From: Hymenobacter sp. 5317J-9
GTDB lineage: Bacteria; Bacteroidota; Bacteroidia; Cytophagales; Hymenobacteraceae
Length of the DNA stretch: 64,000 nucleotides
Assembly: GCF_022921075.1 (NCBI RefSeq)
Contig: NZ_CP095050.1
Location: forward strand, 5,022,001-5,086,000
Direction of reading: 5' to 3'
The first letter of the stretch is position 1. Each line of letters opens with the position of its first letter. The translations under genes and the position numbers were made by a program. Below are positions 10,609 through 18,770 of this stretch, in pieces. A model generated the notes under the pieces. That model was given only the letters and a program-made list of their open reading frames with translations, made no database searches and was not told where the DNA came from.

Positions 10609-11208
10609 TTAGGCGGCGCTCACGTTGCTGGCCGGCACGCCGTTGCCCACGAGTACGGCTTCGGCCTGGGCAATGTGGCGCTGAATGTGCACCACCATGA
10701 ACTCCAGCTGGTCGGTGAGGCGGAAAAGCAGTAGCGGAAAAATGGCGTTTGGAATGCGAATGGCGTTGGCGTTTACCTGCCGGGCCAGCAGCACGAGGCG
10801 CAGCAATTCGTCAATCTGGCGGCTGAATACCTCGGCCACGGTGCGCGGCAGGCGCGTGCCGGTGGGCGCGTAGCGCTGCGGCGACTCGTAGGTTTTGACG
10901 CTGACGGGCGTGCGCATGGCCTCGATGAAACGCCGCCCGATGTAGCCCGATTTCACGGTGGGGGCGGGCTTGGAGCCGCGGGCCTGGGCCTTGGCAATGC
11001 GCGCCGCGATGCTGGGCAAGTAGTAGCCACCCACGATGTTGAGGTGTTCGAGGCACTGGCCGGCGCTCCAGCGGCTGGGGCTGGGCCGGCGGTTGAGTTC
11101 CTCGGCGCTCAGGGGCCGAAAGCGCTGCTGCGCCACCACCCGCAGCACCAGCAGGTCGTTGGTGAGTTGGTCAAAAAAATCGGAGGTGGCGCGAACGACA
11201 GCGGGCAT
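10609..11208 (-). CDS. DinB family protein
   Basis: A 199-residue protein from the ATG at 11208 (MPAVVRATSDFFDQL). The frame is open further upstream but that stretch does not look like protein. It has the four-helix DinB/DUF664 plan with the conserved WSAGQCLEHL motif near residue 60 and a late HIQRHIAQAEAVL helix; family members use three histidines for a metal, and candidates are the His in CLEHL and the two in VVHIQRH. The family includes thiol-dependent transferases, but the reaction of this member is unknown. Likely cytoplasmic. Confidence 0.8.
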   Translation of the reverse strand: MPAVVRATSDFFDQLTNDLLVLRVVAQQRFRPLSAEELNRRPSPSRWSAGQCLEHLNIVGGYYLPSIAARIAKAQARGSKPAPTVKSGYIGRRFIEAMRTPVSVKTYESPQRYAPTGTRLPRTVAEVFSRQIDELLRLVLLARQVNANAIRIPNAIFPLLLFRLTDQLEFMVVHIQRHIAQAEAVLVGNGVPASNVSAA

Positions 11209-11325
11209 GGGCGCGGGGGCTAACAAGCCGTAAACATACAATTTAGCAATTGATTCCGAACGGTTTTCTACGCAGTGACGCGCGCCATGGCGGGGCAATT
11301 AACTGCCGTTCGGTATCTTGGCCTT

Positions 11326-12303
11326 ATGCTTCAACACCGGATTTTAGGAACTAGTGCACTTGTGGGCCTGCTGACGCTGGCCCTCTCCCCCGCCCGAGCC
11401 CAGGCCGTGCCCAACCCCGGCGAGCGGGTCGAAAGCCTCGTCACTTTCGGCGCGCAGTCGGACAAGCAGTGGGGCGACGACGACTTTAGCCAGACCTTCT
11501 TCTTCCTCATCCCGGAGAAGCAACGCACTCCGGTGTACATCCGCGTGTTTGACCCCGACTGCGGCGGCAAAAACGACGACCTGAAAGGCTCGGCCAACAC
11601 CACTACTTCGTTCAGCCTCTACGGCGGCCCGGGCACCTTCAGCGGCCCGCAGGCCCGCGACCCGCGCCCCACCAACCCCACGCCCCCCGGCCGCCTGCTC
11701 AAAAGCGTCACCTTTGGGCAAGACCCCAAATACGACGGCAAGTGGTACACCTTCGGCCCGCTCAACCCGCTGGAAGGCGAGATGGTGGACGAGTTTAAGG
11801 GCCGGGTGTTCAAGCTGGTAGCCAAGGGGCTGAGTGGCAACGACGGCAATCTGTACCGCTACTTTTTCAGCACCAGCCCCACCGAGAACGTATCGGTTGA
11901 GGGCGGCAACGCTTTCACCTACGAGTACTGCTTCCGGCTGCCGGCCACGGCCAGCAAAACCACCGTGCACCTCTACCCCTTCGTGAATGACAAGGTGGTA
12001 AGCATTAAGCAAAGCAATTTCGACGCCGATAACGCCGCGGTTTTGCAGGTGTTCAGCATTGCCAAAAACGGCCAGCCCGGCACCATGAGCGGCGACAACG
12101 AATGGGCAAGCAGCACGCTGCCCATCGCAGACAAAGAGCACGGCCTCAGCCTCGACATGCGCCTCACCTCGAGCAAGCCCGCCCCCAACGACATGGTGAT
12201 GTACGTGACCGACCAATACGACACGGCCCTCCCTTTCTTCGCCATCCCGCTGGGCGGCCCGCCCCGCTACCAATACGACGTTAAAGTGAAGGTGCACCGG
12301 TAG
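11326..12303 (+). CDS. Secreted protein of unknown function
   Basis: A 325-residue protein from the ATG at 11326 (MLQHRILGTSALVGLLTLALSPARA), which gives a signal peptide; the longer open frame from 11275 is less likely. The mature chain has repeated beta-like stretches (FSQTFFFLIPEKQRTPVYIRVFD, FTYEYCFRLP) and a C-terminus rich in beta strands (YQYDVKVKVHR). It carries no T9SS tail. I do not recognise the family. A Bacteroidota-like TATCTTGG lies about 15 bases before the start, so the leader would be very short. Confidence 0.7.
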   Translation: MLQHRILGTSALVGLLTLALSPARAQAVPNPGERVESLVTFGAQSDKQWGDDDFSQTFFFLIPEKQRTPVYIRVFDPDCGGKNDDLKGSANTTTSFSLYGGPGTFSGPQARDPRPTNPTPPGRLLKSVTFGQDPKYDGKWYTFGPLNPLEGEMVDEFKGRVFKLVAKGLSGNDGNLYRYFFSTSPTENVSVEGGNAFTYEYCFRLPATASKTTVHLYPFVNDKVVSIKQSNFDADNAAVLQVFSIAKNGQPGTMSGDNEWASSTLPIADKEHGLSLDMRLTSSKPAPNDMVMYVTDQYDTALPFFAIPLGGPPRYQYDVKVKVHR

Positions 12304-12325
12304 ACGGTGAGGTGGCAAGCAAAAG

Positions 12326-12421
12326 GAACGTCATGCTGAGCGCAGTCGAAGCATCTCTACCGCGAGAGTAAATAATTACTCCAGCACGCGAGATGCTTCG
12401 GCTGCGCTCAGCATGACGTTC
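12326..12421. repeat. Long inverted repeat, GTCATGCTGAGC family (copy 1)
   Basis: Arms start GAACGTCATGCTGAGCGCAG and end with its inverse, enclosing an A/T-richer loop. One arm position reads as a G-U pair in RNA. It sits between two converging genes. Confidence 0.85.
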
Positions 12422-12450
12422 TGTTTCTTCCTTCCTACACAAGGCCTCCC

Positions 12451-13776
12451 CTACTCGTCGGCTTCGCCGTCGCGGCCGGCATTGCGGCGCGGGGCGCCGT
12501 GGTCGGCGGCTTCGTCGTCGCCCTGGCCGGAGCGGTTTTCCTGGCGGGCCTGCTGGCCGTAGTTCTGGGCGCGGTCTTCGCTGCGCTGCTCGCCCTGGGC
12601 GGGCGAGCCGGCTTTGCTGCCCGGCTGGCTGTCGTCGTAGGCATCGTTGTAGGAGCCACCGCGCGAGCCCATGCCCTGGCCGGTATCGCCGCGGTTGGCC
12701 TGCTCCTGCACGTAGCCGTTGCGGTCGTCGCCGGTCGCAAAGTCGGGGGTCTGGCGGGGCTGCTCACGGCCGCGGTCGGCGTAGCCCAGACTGCTGGCGG
12801 GGCGCTCGCCGCGGTCGTCGGCAGCGGCGGGGGCATTGGTGGTGTAATTGGGATTCTGCGCGTCGGGGCGGCCTTGCTTGTCGGAGCCGCCCGGCGTGGG
12901 CAGGTAGTCTTCGGTCTGGTTGCGATGCTCGCCGGTAGGCTGGGCGCTGCTGCCACTGGTTCCGCCGCGCAGGGAAGTGTGGCCATAATCGGCCGCAAAG
13001 CCGGTATCGGTGGGGCTTTGGGCCGAGCCGTTGTCTACCTGCCGGGCGCTGTTGGCATCGGCGCGGTCGGGCTGGTTGCGGTTGTCGCCGTTGGGACCGG
13101 CAAACTCGCCGCCGCGCGCCTGGCCGCTGCCAGCTGCCGCGCCGCCGGGGGCGCTGGCTAGCACGGGCCCACGCTCAAAGCCGTAGTTGGGGTGCGCGTC
13201 GGGGCGCTCGTCGCGGCCGTCGTAGGTGCGGTAAGCGTTTAGGTCGCCGGAGCCGGGGCGCACGTTGCCCTCGCCGTAGTACTGGGCATCGGCGGGGCCC
13301 TGGTGCTCGGTTATGCCTTCACGAAACTGGTTGCCAAAGCCGCCGTGGGTACTGCCCTGCTGGCTTTGCACGCCAAACTCGCCGCGGTTGGGGTCGCTGT
13401 CCTGGTTGTCGCGCCGGGTCTGGTCGCGGTAGCTGTCCTGGGTGCTGTTGCTGAAATTGCCGCCGTAGGTGTCGCCGGGCGTGAGGTCGGCAGGGTCGGC
13501 TTCCTTGTTTTCCTGCGGGCGGGGGTTGGCTTCCACGGCGCCCTGGCCCACGCCGGTTTCGGCCTCGGCCAGCGACTCGCTCGACGCCGGCGCCGCGGGG
13601 CTGCTGATGTCGGGCGTAGCCGTATCGGGAGTCGCAGCCTGCGGCGGGCCGCCAGGAATGCCCACGCCCGCACCGGGGGCGGTGTGGCGGGCGGCTGTGT
13701 TGCCTATCGGCCCGTCGATGCGGTTGCCCGCAATGTCGTTGGATTCGGTGTTGAGGTTAAGCGCTTCGTTTTCCAT
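12451..13776 (-). CDS. Intrinsically disordered Gly/Asn/Asp/Arg-rich protein
   Basis: A 441-residue protein from the ATG at 13776 (MENEALNLNTESNDIAGN). There is no signal peptide, no membrane segment and no recognisable domain. The whole chain is hydrophilic and rich in Gly, Asn, Asp, Gln, Ser and Arg, almost without Cys, Trp or Leu. Short recurring patterns such as DRG, YGHT, GEQRSEDRAQNYG and RNQ occur, but no exact tandem repeat. The composition resembles hydrophilin-like desiccation-protection proteins; that is inference only. Alternate reading frames across this region are shadows. Confidence 0.7.
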   Translation of the reverse strand: MENEALNLNTESNDIAGNRIDGPIGNTAARHTAPGAGVGIPGGPPQAATPDTATPDISSPAAPASSESLAEAETGVGQGAVEANPRPQENKEADPADLTPGDTYGGNFSNSTQDSYRDQTRRDNQDSDPNRGEFGVQSQQGSTHGGFGNQFREGITEHQGPADAQYYGEGNVRPGSGDLNAYRTYDGRDERPDAHPNYGFERGPVLASAPGGAAAGSGQARGGEFAGPNGDNRNQPDRADANSARQVDNGSAQSPTDTGFAADYGHTSLRGGTSGSSAQPTGEHRNQTEDYLPTPGGSDKQGRPDAQNPNYTTNAPAAADDRGERPASSLGYADRGREQPRQTPDFATGDDRNGYVQEQANRGDTGQGMGSRGGSYNDAYDDSQPGSKAGSPAQGEQRSEDRAQNYGQQARQENRSGQGDDEAADHGAPRRNAGRDGEADE

Positions 13777-13899
13777 GAGGCGGGCGGGGGCGGGAATGGG
13801 TGAAGAATGAACTGCTCGTCTATACGCGGCGCTCAACCCGTTGTTTTCCCGGCGGCCCGGCATTCGGCCGCTCTGGCGCGGCGTTCGGCGCGGCAATTT

Positions 13900-13907
13900 T
13901 ACCTTTG
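13900..13907 (+). promoter_or_regulatory. -7 box of the cold-shock gene
   Basis: TACCTTTG matches TAnnTTTG exactly, about 95 bases before the cspA-like ATG. The long leader that results is in keeping with cold-shock genes, whose leaders often control translation. Confidence 0.45.
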
Positions 13908-14000
13908 CCGGGCCCAGGCCCGTGCGGCGCGCTGGCGGCCAACTCGCCGCCGGTGCCTTACGTTATGCCAAGGCCCCTTATTTACCCCATTCATACGCTC

Positions 14001-14195
14001 ATGCTCACCGGCACCGTTAAATTTTTCGACGACACCAAAGGCTTCGGCTTCATCGTGGCCGACGACAACCAAGAAGAAATTTTTGTGCACCAAACCGGCC
14101 TCATCCACGAAATTCAGGAAGGTGACCGGGTGCAGTTCAACATCAAAGCGGGCAAGAAAGGCCCCAATGCCGTGGAGGTTACCCGCATCGTGTAA
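14001..14195 (+). CDS. Cold-shock domain protein
   Basis: A 64-residue single cold-shock domain from the ATG at 14001 (MLTGTVKFFDDTKGFGFI). It has both nucleic-acid-binding motifs, RNP1 (KGFGFI) and RNP2 (EIFVHQT), and the family's usual length of 60-70 residues. It should bind single-stranded RNA or DNA in the cytoplasm as an RNA chaperone. The longer open frame from 13800 is upstream leader. A hairpin terminator follows at once. Confidence 0.95.
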   Translation: MLTGTVKFFDDTKGFGFIVADDNQEEIFVHQTGLIHEIQEGDRVQFNIKAGKKGPNAVEVTRIV

Positions 14196-14210
14196 CCATT
14201 TGCTATGCAG

Positions 14211-14257
14211 CCAATGAAAAAGCCGGCCTGCGCACTGCAGGCCGGCTTTTTCATTGG
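14211..14257. terminator. Perfect bidirectional terminator
   Basis: CCAATGAAAAAGCCGGCCTG and its inverse flank a short loop; T-runs lie on both sides, so it serves the cold-shock gene (+) and gldH (-). Confidence 0.9.
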
Positions 14258-14279
14258 TTGGCAGTGGCCAAAGAAGCCG

Positions 14280-14771
14280 CTACTTCTTTGCTTCGTGCTT
14301 GGCCACGCGCACGCCCACGGCCATGAGGCCGGGCAGCTGGTCCTGGCGCATGTATTGCTCCAGGGTGAGGGTGTAGTTGCCGGGCTTGGCAAAATGCTGG
14401 TTGGGCAGGGCCAGCAGTTGCATGTCGTAGATGTCGCCGGTGCCGCTGCCCTTGGGCTCACCGGTTTTGGGGTCCATCAGCAGCATCTGGTGCAGCAGCG
14501 GCTTGCCCACGGGGCCGGCCGGGCCCACCAGCGTATGCTTCACGTACAGGTTGTAGTAGCCGTAGCTGGAAGCGTGCCGCACGTTGAAATACACGTCGTA
14601 GCGCGCCGCCGTGTCCTCAATAGCAAACGTAAACGCCGGCTTCTGCTGCACGTCCCAGGAGTAGTTGGCGAAGTCCGTGTTCTGCTCAAACACCCGGTTG
14701 GGGTCGCAGGCGGTAAGCGCGCACAAAAGCCCGGCGGCAACGGCCGCACGGAAAGCAAAGCGGTGATTCAT
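14280..14771 (-). CDS. gldH: Gliding motility lipoprotein GldH
   Basis: A 163-residue lipoprotein from the ATG at 14771. The signal peptide ends in a lipobox (ALTAC, Cys about 22), followed by the GldH pattern FEQNTDFANYSWDVQQKP and YDVYFNVRHASSYGYYNLYV. GldH is needed for gliding and is a companion of the T9SS in Bacteroidota. The gene lies 35 bases downstream of ricT on the same strand, a pairing common in this phylum, so the two are probably one transcript. Confidence 0.9.
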   Translation of the reverse strand: MNHRFAFRAAVAAGLLCALTACDPNRVFEQNTDFANYSWDVQQKPAFTFAIEDTAARYDVYFNVRHASSYGYYNLYVKHTLVGPAGPVGKPLLHQMLLMDPKTGEPKGSGTGDIYDMQLLALPNQHFAKPGNYTLTLEQYMRQDQLPGLMAVGVRVAKHEAKK

Positions 14772-14806
14772 GCAAGTAGCGGGCATTCGGTAATCAAGCT
14801 GACAAA

Positions 14807-16531
14807 TTAAGCGCCGGCCGGAGCAGGTGCGGGGCCAGCCGCGGCACCGCCTTCACCGGCTGGGCCACGGCCGCCGCGGCGGTTGCGGCCACCACGTCCC
14901 TCCCGGCGTTCGCCTCCTTCGCGGCGCTCGCCGCCCTCAGCGCGGGGCTCCGAGCCTTCGCGCCGCGGGCGCGGCTCGCCGCCTTCGGCGGCGGGGCGCC
15001 GGTTGCGGCCGCCTTCGGGGCGGGCTTCGCCGGGGGTGCTGCCGTTGGCATCAGGGCGCGGCGAGTCGCTGCGGCCGCGGCCGCCCCGGCGGTTGAGCGG
15101 GCGGGCAGCGGCGCCGCGGCGGCCGCGCTGCTCGGGCACATCGCCCAAAGCCGGTGTGGGGTTGTCGGCATCGCCGGGGCCGGGGCTGGTCATTTGCTCG
15201 GGCGGGCGGGGGCCGCCGGGGGCCGCGCCGGCAGGCCGGCGGCCGTCGCGGGGCGCCCGGCCTTCGCGCGGCTCACGGGGCGGACGGGCCTCGCGGCCTT
15301 CGCGGGGCTCGGCGCCAGGCTCACGAGCGGCGCGGGGTTCACGGGGCTCGCGTGGGGCGCGGGTTTCGGCCGCGTCGGTGGCGGCGCCTTCGCGGGCCTC
15401 GGGCTTGCCTTTTTTGCGCTTCGAGCGCTTACTGCTCGACTTGATTTTGTCGTCGAGACGGTCGAGCGAACCTTCCACAATGGCCGACACTTCGGGCTCG
15501 GGGGCTTCTTCGCGGGGCGGCAGCAGGCTTTCGATGATTTCGCCGCGCTTATTCAGGTCCAGCAGTTCGCGAACGCGAGCCGTGTCCAGCATCACCCAGT
15601 TGTTGTCGCCTTTGAAGGCAAACCACATGCGGCGGCGGAAGATGTCGGTTTTCTGCAGGTAGGCTTCGCCCTTGCTGGTTTTCAGCGGGCGCTGCACCTG
15701 CGGAATGTCCTTCAGAGCGTCGAGATAGGCGTCGAGCTCGTAGTTGAGGCAGCACTTGAGGCGGCCGCACTGGCCGGCCAGCTTCTGCGGGTTCAGACTC
15801 AGGTTTTGGTAGCGGGCGGCCGTGGTGCTCACGGTTTTGAAATCCTGCAGCCAGGTAGAGCAGCACAGCTCACGGCCGCACACGCCGATGCCGCCGATGC
15901 GGCCGGCTTCTTGGCGCAGCGAAATCTGGCGCATCTCAACGCGCACCCGGAACTCATCGGCCAGGCGGCGAATGAGCTCGCGGAAATCGACCCGGTCTTC
16001 GGCCGAGTAGTAGAACAGGGCACGGGTGCGGTCGGCCTGGTATTCCACGTCGCTCAGCTTCATGCGGAGGCGCAGCTCGCTCACCACGGCACGGGCCCGG
16101 AACATGGTGCCGTTTTCGAGGTCGCGCACGGCTTCCCAGCGCTCCACGTCGTCGGGGGTGGCGATGCGCAGCACGTTGCGGATTTCCTTGGCGTCGGTCG
16201 CAATCTTCTTTTTGCGCATCTGCAGGCGCACCAGCTCGCCCTTCAGGCTCACGTGGCCCAGGTGCCAGCCGGAGCCGGCCGCCTCCACCACCACGGCGTC
16301 GCCGGTGACGAGCGGCAAGCGCTGCTCGTTGCGCATAAACTCTTTGCGACCGCCTTTGAAGCGGATTTCTACGATATCAAAGCCCGCAAACGAGTCGGGC
16401 ATTTCCACATCCTGGAGCCAGTCGAAGACATTGAGGCGGGTGCAGCCGCCGGAGCTGCAGCCTCCTTTGGAGCCGCAGCCGCCGACTTTGGTGCCGCAGC
16501 CACCGCCGGAAGAACATGAAGTACAAGCCAC
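14807..16531 (-). CDS. ricT: PSP1 domain protein (RicT-like) with a long Arg/Gly/Pro tail
   Basis: A 574-residue protein. The N-terminus is rich in Cys and Gly (CTSCSSGGGCGTKVGGCGS). The PSP1 core (about 35-330) has the conserved cysteine motifs GVCGRELCCSTWL and GRLKCCLNYE; in Bacillus RicT these help hold Fe-S clusters in the RicAFT complex, which controls RNase Y. The last roughly 220 residues are disordered, with many RREG, GGERREG, RRGGRG and PREPREG units, an RNA-binding-type tail. The role in Bacteroidota is not proven. It is upstream of gldH and has a perfect -7 box ahead of it. Confidence 0.85.
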   Translation of the reverse strand: MACTSCSSGGGCGTKVGGCGSKGGCSSGGCTRLNVFDWLQDVEMPDSFAGFDIVEIRFKGGRKEFMRNEQRLPLVTGDAVVVEAAGSGWHLGHVSLKGELVRLQMRKKKIATDAKEIRNVLRIATPDDVERWEAVRDLENGTMFRARAVVSELRLRMKLSDVEYQADRTRALFYYSAEDRVDFRELIRRLADEFRVRVEMRQISLRQEAGRIGGIGVCGRELCCSTWLQDFKTVSTTAARYQNLSLNPQKLAGQCGRLKCCLNYELDAYLDALKDIPQVQRPLKTSKGEAYLQKTDIFRRRMWFAFKGDNNWVMLDTARVRELLDLNKRGEIIESLLPPREEAPEPEVSAIVEGSLDRLDDKIKSSSKRSKRKKGKPEAREGAATDAAETRAPREPREPRAAREPGAEPREGREARPPREPREGRAPRDGRRPAGAAPGGPRPPEQMTSPGPGDADNPTPALGDVPEQRGRRGAAARPLNRRGGRGRSDSPRPDANGSTPGEARPEGGRNRRPAAEGGEPRPRREGSEPRAEGGERREGGERREGRGGRNRRGGRGPAGEGGAAAGPAPAPAGA

Positions 16532-16589
16532 TAGTCAGAAAGTATATAGTTGAGCGGAAACAGGTTTTCCGCGGAAATTCGGTTCCTAG

Positions 16590-16597
16590 CAAAGATA
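16590..16597 (-). promoter_or_regulatory. -7 box of the ricT-gldH transcript
   Basis: TATCTTTG on the minus strand matches TAnnTTTG exactly, about 60 bases before the ricT ATG. The -33 element is not clear. Confidence 0.45.
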
Positions 16598-16907
16598 CGT
16601 ATTTCGGCAAGGGCACCCCGGAAGTGCAGGACTGGCAAGGAAAAAGGGCCCTGCCAATATTGAAAATGCACTTGGACTTTGCAGGATTCAACTCTATCTT
16701 GCTTTTAGCACTTTACGCATAAACGTGTAAGATTTTGGCAAAGCAACCAGCGTGGTAAAATCATAAAGTGAGGATTCGATGAATAGAGGCGGTTTTTTGC
16801 AATTATTCCATTTTTCAGAATTGAATCCCATTGGCATTTACAATTATTCTGCTCTTATTTGGCCCATCCTTCAACCATTTTTCACAACTACCAACCCCGT
16901 TTACCCT
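16598..16907. other. Divergent intergenic region between ricT and the first M57 gene
   Basis: An AT-richer stretch (such as 16730-16900). It presumably holds the promoter of the M57 gene, but no exact TAnnTTTG is found on the + strand. No small gene or RNA is recognised. Confidence 0.4.
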
Positions 16908-17720
16908 ATGAAACTACAAAACGTACTCTCCGCCGCTGCCATTTGCGTCGCTTCGACGTTGGCACTTTCCTCCTGCTCCAAAGAAAAAGAGCAGGCCGTT
17001 GCCACCCCCGCCGCCGTTTCGCAAGAGACGCTAGGCCAAATAAAAGCCTTGGGCTTTGGCACCCAAGACGTGCGCGCCGTCGACGGTGGCTACGTGGTGG
17101 AAGGCGACATGCTGCTGACGCCGGAACTACTGGCCAGCGCCCCCGGCTACTCTACCCTGCGCGTGGGCGACGAAGAGCAGTACCGCACCACCAACCTGGT
17201 GACCGGCCTGCCCCGCGTACTCACCGTGAGCATCAGCAGCTCGTTCAACACCTACTATGTGCAGGCCATCGACGAGGCCATCCGTCGCTACAACGCCGCC
17301 AACCTGCGGGTGCAGTTTCGTCGCGTGAGCTCGGGTGCCCAGATGCCGGTGAAATACTCTTCGAACTTAGGCACGGGTGTGCTGGGCCAGTCGGGCGGCT
17401 TCCCCAGCGGCGGCAATCCCGCCCCCGGCTTCACGCTGGTGCCCAACGTCATCAACAGCACCAACGTGAACTACATCGCCACCATCATGGCGCACGAGAT
17501 GGGCCACTGCATCGGCATGCGCCACACCGACTACTACAACCGCGCCTACAGCTGCGGCGGCAGCGCTTCCAACGAAGGCGCCAGCACGGTGGGCGCCATC
17601 CTGATTCCGGGCACGCCCTCCACGGCCGAGCCCAACTCCTGGATGCTGGCCTGCGTGGGCAACGGCGTCAACCGCCCCTTCACGGCCAACGACCTCACCG
17701 CCCTCAACTACATCTACTAG
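16908..17720 (+). CDS. M57-like metalloprotease lipoprotein (first tandem copy)
   Basis: A 270-residue lipoprotein from the ATG at 16908 (signal ending LALSSC, Cys about 23). The zinc motif HEMGHCIGMRH fits the metzincin HExxHxxGxxH pattern, and the surrounding sequence resembles the Bacteroidota dual-action HEIGH peptidases (M57). The pre-domain (about 30-95) is shared with the next gene. Expected to sit in the outer membrane and cut proteins outside the cell. The next gene is a close paralogue. Confidence 0.85.
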   Translation: MKLQNVLSAAAICVASTLALSSCSKEKEQAVATPAAVSQETLGQIKALGFGTQDVRAVDGGYVVEGDMLLTPELLASAPGYSTLRVGDEEQYRTTNLVTGLPRVLTVSISSSFNTYYVQAIDEAIRRYNAANLRVQFRRVSSGAQMPVKYSSNLGTGVLGQSGGFPSGGNPAPGFTLVPNVINSTNVNYIATIMAHEMGHCIGMRHTDYYNRAYSCGGSASNEGASTVGAILIPGTPSTAEPNSWMLACVGNGVNRPFTANDLTALNYIY

Positions 17721-17757
17721 CCGCAGGCAGGTAGGTCATTTCCAACACATTTAATTG

Positions 17758-17794
17758 AAGAGCCTCGACTCTTATAGGTCGGGGCTCTTTTGTT
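17758..17794 (+). terminator. Terminator between the two M57 genes
   Basis: AAGAGCCTCGAC and GTCGGGGCTCTT form a stem with one mismatch followed by a T-rich end, so the paralogues are probably separate transcripts. Confidence 0.7.
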
Positions 17795-17876
17795 AAATCA
17801 AAGGGGATAACCATCAATTTTTCGAATAATTACTGCTTTCGTCTTCAAACTTTCCACCACCATTTCCAACAAACTT

Positions 17877-18683
17877 ATGCTGACAAAAAACCTGTTTGCT
17901 GCCGCCCTTTGCCTCACTTCGGTGTTCGCATTTTCCTCCTGCTCGAAAGAGAAAGAGTCGACTCCCAAAACCGAAGCCCTCTCTGCGGAAGTAATGGGCC
18001 AAATCAAAGCGTTGGGCTTTAGTGCCGACGATGTGCGCGCCGTGGACAAAGGCTACGTAGTGGAAGGCGACATGCTGCTGACGCCGGAGCTGCTGGCCAG
18101 TGCCCCCGGCTACGGCACGCTGCGCGTGGGCGACGAGGAGCAGTACCGCACCACCAACCTGGTGGGCAGCCTGCCCCGCACGCTGACCGTGAGCCTGGCC
18201 AGCGGCTTCCCGGCCGCCTACAGCACGGCTATCGACGAAGCCATTGCTCGCTACAACGCGGCCAACCTGCAGCTTCACTTCACCCGCGTTTCGAGCGGCG
18301 GCGACTTGCCGGTGAAGTATTCGGCTGACCTGGGTCCGGGCGTGCTGGGCCAGTCGGGTGGCTTCCCCAGCGGCGGCAACCCCGCCCCCGGCTTCACGCT
18401 GGTGCCCAACGTCATTAACAGCACCAACGTGAACTACATCGCCACCATCATGGCCCACGAGATGGGCCACTGCATCGGCATGCGCCACACCGACTACTAC
18501 AACCGTCAGTATAGCTGCGGCGGGCGCAAAGCAAATGAAGGGGCCAGCACGGTGGGCGCCATCCTGATTCCGGGCACGCCCTCCACGGCCGAGCCCAACT
18601 CCTGGATGCTGGCCTGCGTGGGCAACGGCGTCAACCGCCCCTTCACCGCCAACGACCTCACCGCCCTCAACTACATCTACTAG
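17877..18683 (+). CDS. M57-like metalloprotease lipoprotein (second tandem copy)
   Basis: A 268-residue paralogue of the preceding gene with the same plan: lipoprotein signal (FAFSSC), shared pre-domain (IKALGF, GYVVEGDMLLTPELLASAPGY) and zinc motif HEMGHCIGMRH. The N-terminal 40 residues differ clearly, while the protease half is nearly identical at DNA level (around 17390-17545 versus 18348-18505, and again at the 3' ends), which suggests recent duplication or gene conversion. Whether the two have different substrates cannot be told. Confidence 0.85.
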   Translation: MLTKNLFAAALCLTSVFAFSSCSKEKESTPKTEALSAEVMGQIKALGFSADDVRAVDKGYVVEGDMLLTPELLASAPGYGTLRVGDEEQYRTTNLVGSLPRTLTVSLASGFPAAYSTAIDEAIARYNAANLQLHFTRVSSGGDLPVKYSADLGPGVLGQSGGFPSGGNPAPGFTLVPNVINSTNVNYIATIMAHEMGHCIGMRHTDYYNRQYSCGGRKANEGASTVGAILIPGTPSTAEPNSWMLACVGNGVNRPFTANDLTALNYIY

Positions 18684-18704
18684 CCTCAAGCAAGTAGCAG
18701 ATAC

Positions 18705-18740
18705 AAAAAGCCCCGACTCATTGCTGAGTCGGGGCTTTTT
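18705..18740. terminator. Bidirectional terminator
   Basis: AAAAAGCCCCGACTCA and TGAGTCGGGGCTTTTT form a perfect stem between the converging M57 and subtilisin-like genes. Confidence 0.9.
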
Positions 18741-18770
18741 GCTGTGGGTCCGCCGCCGGTTTTGGCGGGT

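Noticed and set aside
12326..12421. Possible CRISPR repeat or tRNA-like structure
   Set aside because: It is a single inverted pair, not direct repeats with spacers, and it has no tRNA arms; related copies are scattered, not arrayed.
12499..13161. Hydrophobic-looking + strand frame (Val/Ala/Gly-rich) opposite the disordered protein
   Set aside because: It is the shadow of Asp/Asn/Gly/Arg codons read in antisense; no real membrane-protein pattern or start signal.
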